Shown: piece by piece, positions 29,589 to 32,100 of the stretch
How positions within the stretch are numbered: the first letter of the stretch is position 1
Layout of the letters: each line of letters opens with the position of its first letter
Source of the DNA: JBBDWZ01 sp050732575
GTDB taxonomy: Bacteria; Gemmatimonadota; Gemmatimonadetes; Longimicrobiales; RSA9
Direction of reading: 5' to 3'
NCBI GenBank assembly: GCA_050732575.1
Contig: JBOHRF010000026.1
Location: 1 to 32,100 of the forward strand
DNA: 32,100 nt
Made by a program: the position numbers and the translations under genes
Notes under the pieces: model-generated
The model's input: only the letters and a program-made list of their open reading frames with translations
The model's database searches: none
Told to the model about the DNA's origin: nothing

Positions 29589-31883
29589 ATGAAACGCACA
29601 ATTACGCTGCTGGTGGTGGCCGCGCTTGCGGCCGCTGCCTGTACGCCGGATTCAGCCGGACCGGCCGACAACACACCACCGGAAATCGCTCGGATCACGG
29701 TATCACCTGAGGCAACTTCGGTAGCGCGCGGCGCCACCGTGAGCCTCACGGCCAATCTGGAGGATGAGGACGGCTATCCAATTCACGATCGCACAGTGGA
29801 GTGGCTCACGTACGACGCAACCGTGGCGACCGTGAGCAGCAGCGGCGTAGTCACGGGCATGTCCGCTGGTACGGCAACCATCACGGCCACGGCAGAGGGC
29901 AAACGCGGCAGTGCGCGCGTGACCGTTACCGCACCACCGACGTCGGGACTCGCGATCACAGCGCTGTCGCCCAATCCGTTCGTGGAAGGACAGGCCGCCA
30001 TCATCAATGGCAGTGGCTTCGGCTTTGTGCCCTCGAACCTGCGCGTGACCATCGATGGCGTTACGGCGAGCATCACGGCGACCAACGGTACTTCCATCCA
30101 GATCGTGGTGCCGCAAACGGGCTGCAAGCCGGCCCGCACGGTCGACGTGCAGGTCAGGCTGCTGGCCAGCTACAGCAACATTGTGAAACATCCGCTCCGG
30201 CCGGCGCAGATGGTCGGCATGCCAGTAGGTCAACAGCTGCTCATACGTGATCCCGCGCAATTCTGTATGCAGTTTGGCGCGAGCAGCGCAGCAGAAGCGT
30301 ATTTGATTGGTGTCCAGTCCACGGCCGAGCAAGTGACGACGCTCACACCGGTCACGTTGGCCGCGTCCGTTGCATCGGCCAATGGGGCCGGCGACGTGGT
30401 CGCGACGGCGGAGCTCGCCGCAAGCCGCCCGCTTCCGAATCGCGAATTGATGGCTACCCTGGCGGCCGACAATTCCTGGCGCCGGCGCGCGGCCGAAGCC
30501 AGAATCCGCAAGCTGGATTGGGAGTTCTTGCGCTCGAGCACGGCGCCGGCCGCGGCCGCACACAACAACAGCGTTGCCTCGCTCCCCACGCTGCCAGCCA
30601 GCGCACGGGTGGGCGATGTAGTGACCGTGCGCGTGCCCGCGTTCGAGGATCAGTGCAACAATTTCTCAACCACTACGGCTGTGGTTCGTGCTATTACGCC
30701 ACGCTCCATCTGGCTCGAGGATCCGGCCAATCCAGCGGGCGGCTTCAGCGCGGCTGACATTCAATCGCTTGCCAATCTGTTCGAAAGCGTGATCTATGAC
30801 ACGGATATCGACTATTTCGGTGCCACCAGTGACATGGACCGCAATGGTCGCGTAGCTATCATTATCACCAAGGAAGTCAATCGCCTGGCCGCAGCCTTTG
30901 ACCCGCTGTTCGACCTGGGCGGTATGGTGAAGCCAGTCAATCACATTGCAACCTCGGCCTGCCCGGCCAGCAACGAGGGAGAGATCATCTATCTGCGCGC
31001 GCCGGATCCAACCGGTCGGTTTGGCCGCGTCACACCCGGTGCAGCTGAAGAGCTGCGCTCGCACAGAGTGCTGTTAGCACACGAGTTCGTGCACGCCATC
31101 CAGTGGACCCACATGGTCCCTGGTAGCGCCTCAGGCGCGGCCGTCCAGCCCAATTGGCTGGTGGAAGGACAGGCAACACTCGCAGAAGAAGTCGTCGGTC
31201 ATCGGATCACTGGACGTTCCACAGGGAGAAATTACGGATTTGACGTTGCCTACAACCGGACATCGCCGGATCAAGATCCGTGGTATCGGGCCGTCTCCTG
31301 GATGGGCATCTACTACGGTGGCGTGCCGGGCGGCTCACGCGTGGCAAACGCTCCCGAACAGTGCAGCTGGCTGGGCATGGCAGCGGAAGGAAACAACGGT
31401 CCATGCGCCAGTGCAGACATCGCCACGTACGCCGTTGGCTGGTCCTTCCTGCGCTGGCTGTCCGACCGGTTCGGCCCTCAGCTGGCCGGTGGGGAAAAGG
31501 CTCTTCAGCGGGCGCTCGTCAACAATCGATCCAAAGGTTTCAGCGCTGTCTCGGGTGCACTGGGCATACCCATTGACTCGCTCCTCGCCCAATGGGGTGC
31601 GGCCCTCTATGTGGACGACCGAGTGCCCACACTTTCGCCTGCACTGACGTTTTCCAGCTGGAACATGTTCGATGTCGAAAACGGCAAGAATCCACTCTAC
31701 AGGCTGCTGCCGCGCGAGCGCTCCTTTGCATCGTTCACGGACGCAGTGAGCGTGCGGGCGGGTTCAACGGCCTACTTCCGCGTGAGCGGCGTTGGCCGGC
31801 CCGCTACCGCCATCCAGGCATTTGCGCCGTCGAGTGGTGCATTGCCCGCGCACATGCGGATGTGGGTGGTGCGACTGCAATAG
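29589..31883 (+). CDS. Ig-like domain lipoprotein with gluzincin-type metallopeptidase domain
   Basis: From the ATG at 29589 the product is 764 aa with a lipobox 'AAAAC' at Cys18. A BIG2-type Ig-like domain (about 30-115: 'ISVSPEATSVARGATVSL'-like, 'TGMSAGTATITATA') and an IPT/TIG-like domain (about 120-205, 'ITALSPNPFVEGQAAIING') come first. The second half holds H498-E-F-V-H502 and 'WLVEGQATLAEE' with E526, the zinc-binding HExxH plus downstream Glu of gluzincins. The arrangement resembles the M30 hyicolysin family. It would be a zinc protease tethered to the cell surface. A GTG at 29574 is an alternative start, but it would add five residues ahead of the signal peptide. Last gene of the operon; a hairpin follows its stop. 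Confidence 0.83.
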   Translation: MKRTITLLVVAALAAAACTPDSAGPADNTPPEIARITVSPEATSVARGATVSLTANLEDEDGYPIHDRTVEWLTYDATVATVSSSGVVTGMSAGTATITATAEGKRGSARVTVTAPPTSGLAITALSPNPFVEGQAAIINGSGFGFVPSNLRVTIDGVTASITATNGTSIQIVVPQTGCKPARTVDVQVRLLASYSNIVKHPLRPAQMVGMPVGQQLLIRDPAQFCMQFGASSAAEAYLIGVQSTAEQVTTLTPVTLAASVASANGAGDVVATAELAASRPLPNRELMATLAADNSWRRRAAEARIRKLDWEFLRSSTAPAAAAHNNSVASLPTLPASARVGDVVTVRVPAFEDQCNNFSTTTAVVRAITPRSIWLEDPANPAGGFSAADIQSLANLFESVIYDTDIDYFGATSDMDRNGRVAIIITKEVNRLAAAFDPLFDLGGMVKPVNHIATSACPASNEGEIIYLRAPDPTGRFGRVTPGAAEELRSHRVLLAHEFVHAIQWTHMVPGSASGAAVQPNWLVEGQATLAEEVVGHRITGRSTGRNYGFDVAYNRTSPDQDPWYRAVSWMGIYYGGVPGGSRVANAPEQCSWLGMAAEGNNGPCASADIATYAVGWSFLRWLSDRFGPQLAGGEKALQRALVNNRSKGFSAVSGALGIPIDSLLAQWGAALYVDDRVPTLSPALTFSSWNMFDVENGKNPLYRLLPRERSFASFTDAVSVRAGSTAYFRVSGVGRPATAIQAFAPSSGALPAHMRMWVVRLQ

Positions 31884-31891
31884 GTGTTTTT

Positions 31892-31923
31892 GCCGGGGCG
31901 AGTGCGCAGTGCACCGCCCCGGC
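31892..31923 (+). terminator. strong hairpin after the metallopeptidase gene
   Basis: GCCGGGGCG (31892-31900) pairs perfectly with CGCCCCGGC (31915-31923) around a 14-base loop that itself can pair GTGC with GCAC. It begins nine bases after the stop codon. Only TT follows, so it is not a canonical rho-independent terminator; the position still suggests termination or 3' protection. Confidence 0.6.
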
Positions 31924-31977
31924 TTCCGCCGCTGAGCTGGCGCCCGAATACCTCCGGCTTGGCCACGTTCATCAATG

Positions 31978-32100
31978 GTCGGAGTAGGGACAGGGATTAC
32001 TCACTGCCCCCTCCACGGATCCCGGCGAGCGGAATTACCGCACCGGGCTCTTGCCTTGGATCATGACGCGTTGCGCAAGGAAGGATAAGGGTGATAGATA
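31978..32100 (-). mobile_element. 3' end of a group II intron (domains V and VI)
   Basis: On the minus strand 32050-32018 reads GAGCCCGGTGCGG, a TAATT loop, then CCGC, a TCG bulge and CCGGGATC. This is the 33-34 nt domain V hairpin of bacterial group II introns, with the AGC catalytic triad in the first five bases and the internal bulge in the right place. Next, 32010-31987 (GGGGCAG...CTGTCCC) forms a domain VI-like stem, and the intron would end near 31978 after CCTACTCCGACC. The body and any reverse transcriptase gene would lie beyond the right edge. The sequence from 32051 to 32100 would be domain IV. Confidence 0.6.

Noticed and set aside
31884..32066. 60-aa plus-strand frame after the metallopeptidase gene
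   Set aside because: It runs through a strong hairpin and the intron-like structures, and starts without a ribosome binding site.
1..32100. CRISPR array or phage module
   Set aside because: No regularly spaced repeats, cas genes, or phage structural or integrase genes were seen on either strand.

Overview
The window looks like a chromosomal segment of a Gemmatimonadota bacterium, probably uncultured. The grounds are GC-rich DNA, two very long one-chain ADOP/MacB-type permeases without a linked ATPase, many exported 6-bladed beta-propeller lipoproteins, a divergent-style STPK remnant, and PQQ-dehydrogenase and cupin remnants. This placement rests on gene style only; there is no rRNA or marker gene. 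No CRISPR array, rRNA or complete tRNA was seen.

Layout. (1) 1-530: the 3' end of an Omp85/D15-type outer-membrane barrel gene and a small proline-rich ORF. (2) About 540-10300: an accessory block with visibly lower GC than its flanks, bordered on both sides by a copy of the 3' end of pbpC in the same orientation (539-627 and 10302-10390). That is the arrangement left when an element integrates at the 3' end of a gene. It holds two minus-strand operons. Operon A runs 5447 to 812: YkgJ/FliB-like cysteine-cluster protein, a 76-aa exported Cys-rich peptide, a propeller lipoprotein, a membrane-anchored thioredoxin-like protein, and a second propeller lipoprotein. Operon B runs 8768 to 5915: an exported Cys-rich protein and two propeller proteins. 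Operon B lies between two broken pieces of an IS256-family transposase. (3) 10302-18232: a translationally coupled alpha-2-macroglobulin/penicillin-binding protein 1C pair, both intact. (4) 18563-25404: one ADOP permease split by a single-base frameshift, a VapBC-type toxin-antitoxin pair with a palindromic operator and apparently leaderless start, a broken Ser/Thr kinase, and one intact ADOP permease. (5) 25429-27797: a MerB-like gene with two frameshifts, an AraC regulator, an IS630-family remnant, a dispersed repeat, and a PQQ dehydrogenase reduced to its two ends by an internal deletion. (6) 27815-31883: a cupin protein, then a plus-strand operon for exported proteins (outer-membrane barrel, lipoprotein, HExxH metallopeptidase lipoprotein). 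(7) From about 31978 to the right edge: what looks like domains V and VI of a group II intron on the minus strand.

How the genes may work together. The A2M/PbpC pair is a known periplasmic defence and repair pairing. Operons A and B share a theme: an exported Cys-rich small protein encoded beside 6-bladed propeller lipoproteins, with a thioredoxin-like protein and a Cys-cluster protein in operon A. It recalls the NVEALA-peptide/propeller neighbourhoods of Bacteroidota, but no sequence-level NVEALA match is visible. It is the best candidate here for an undescribed envelope system. Between 20 and 28 kb many genes are broken by single-base shifts or deletions. The intact 5.7-kb A2M frame argues against general sequencing error, so most of this looks like real decay.
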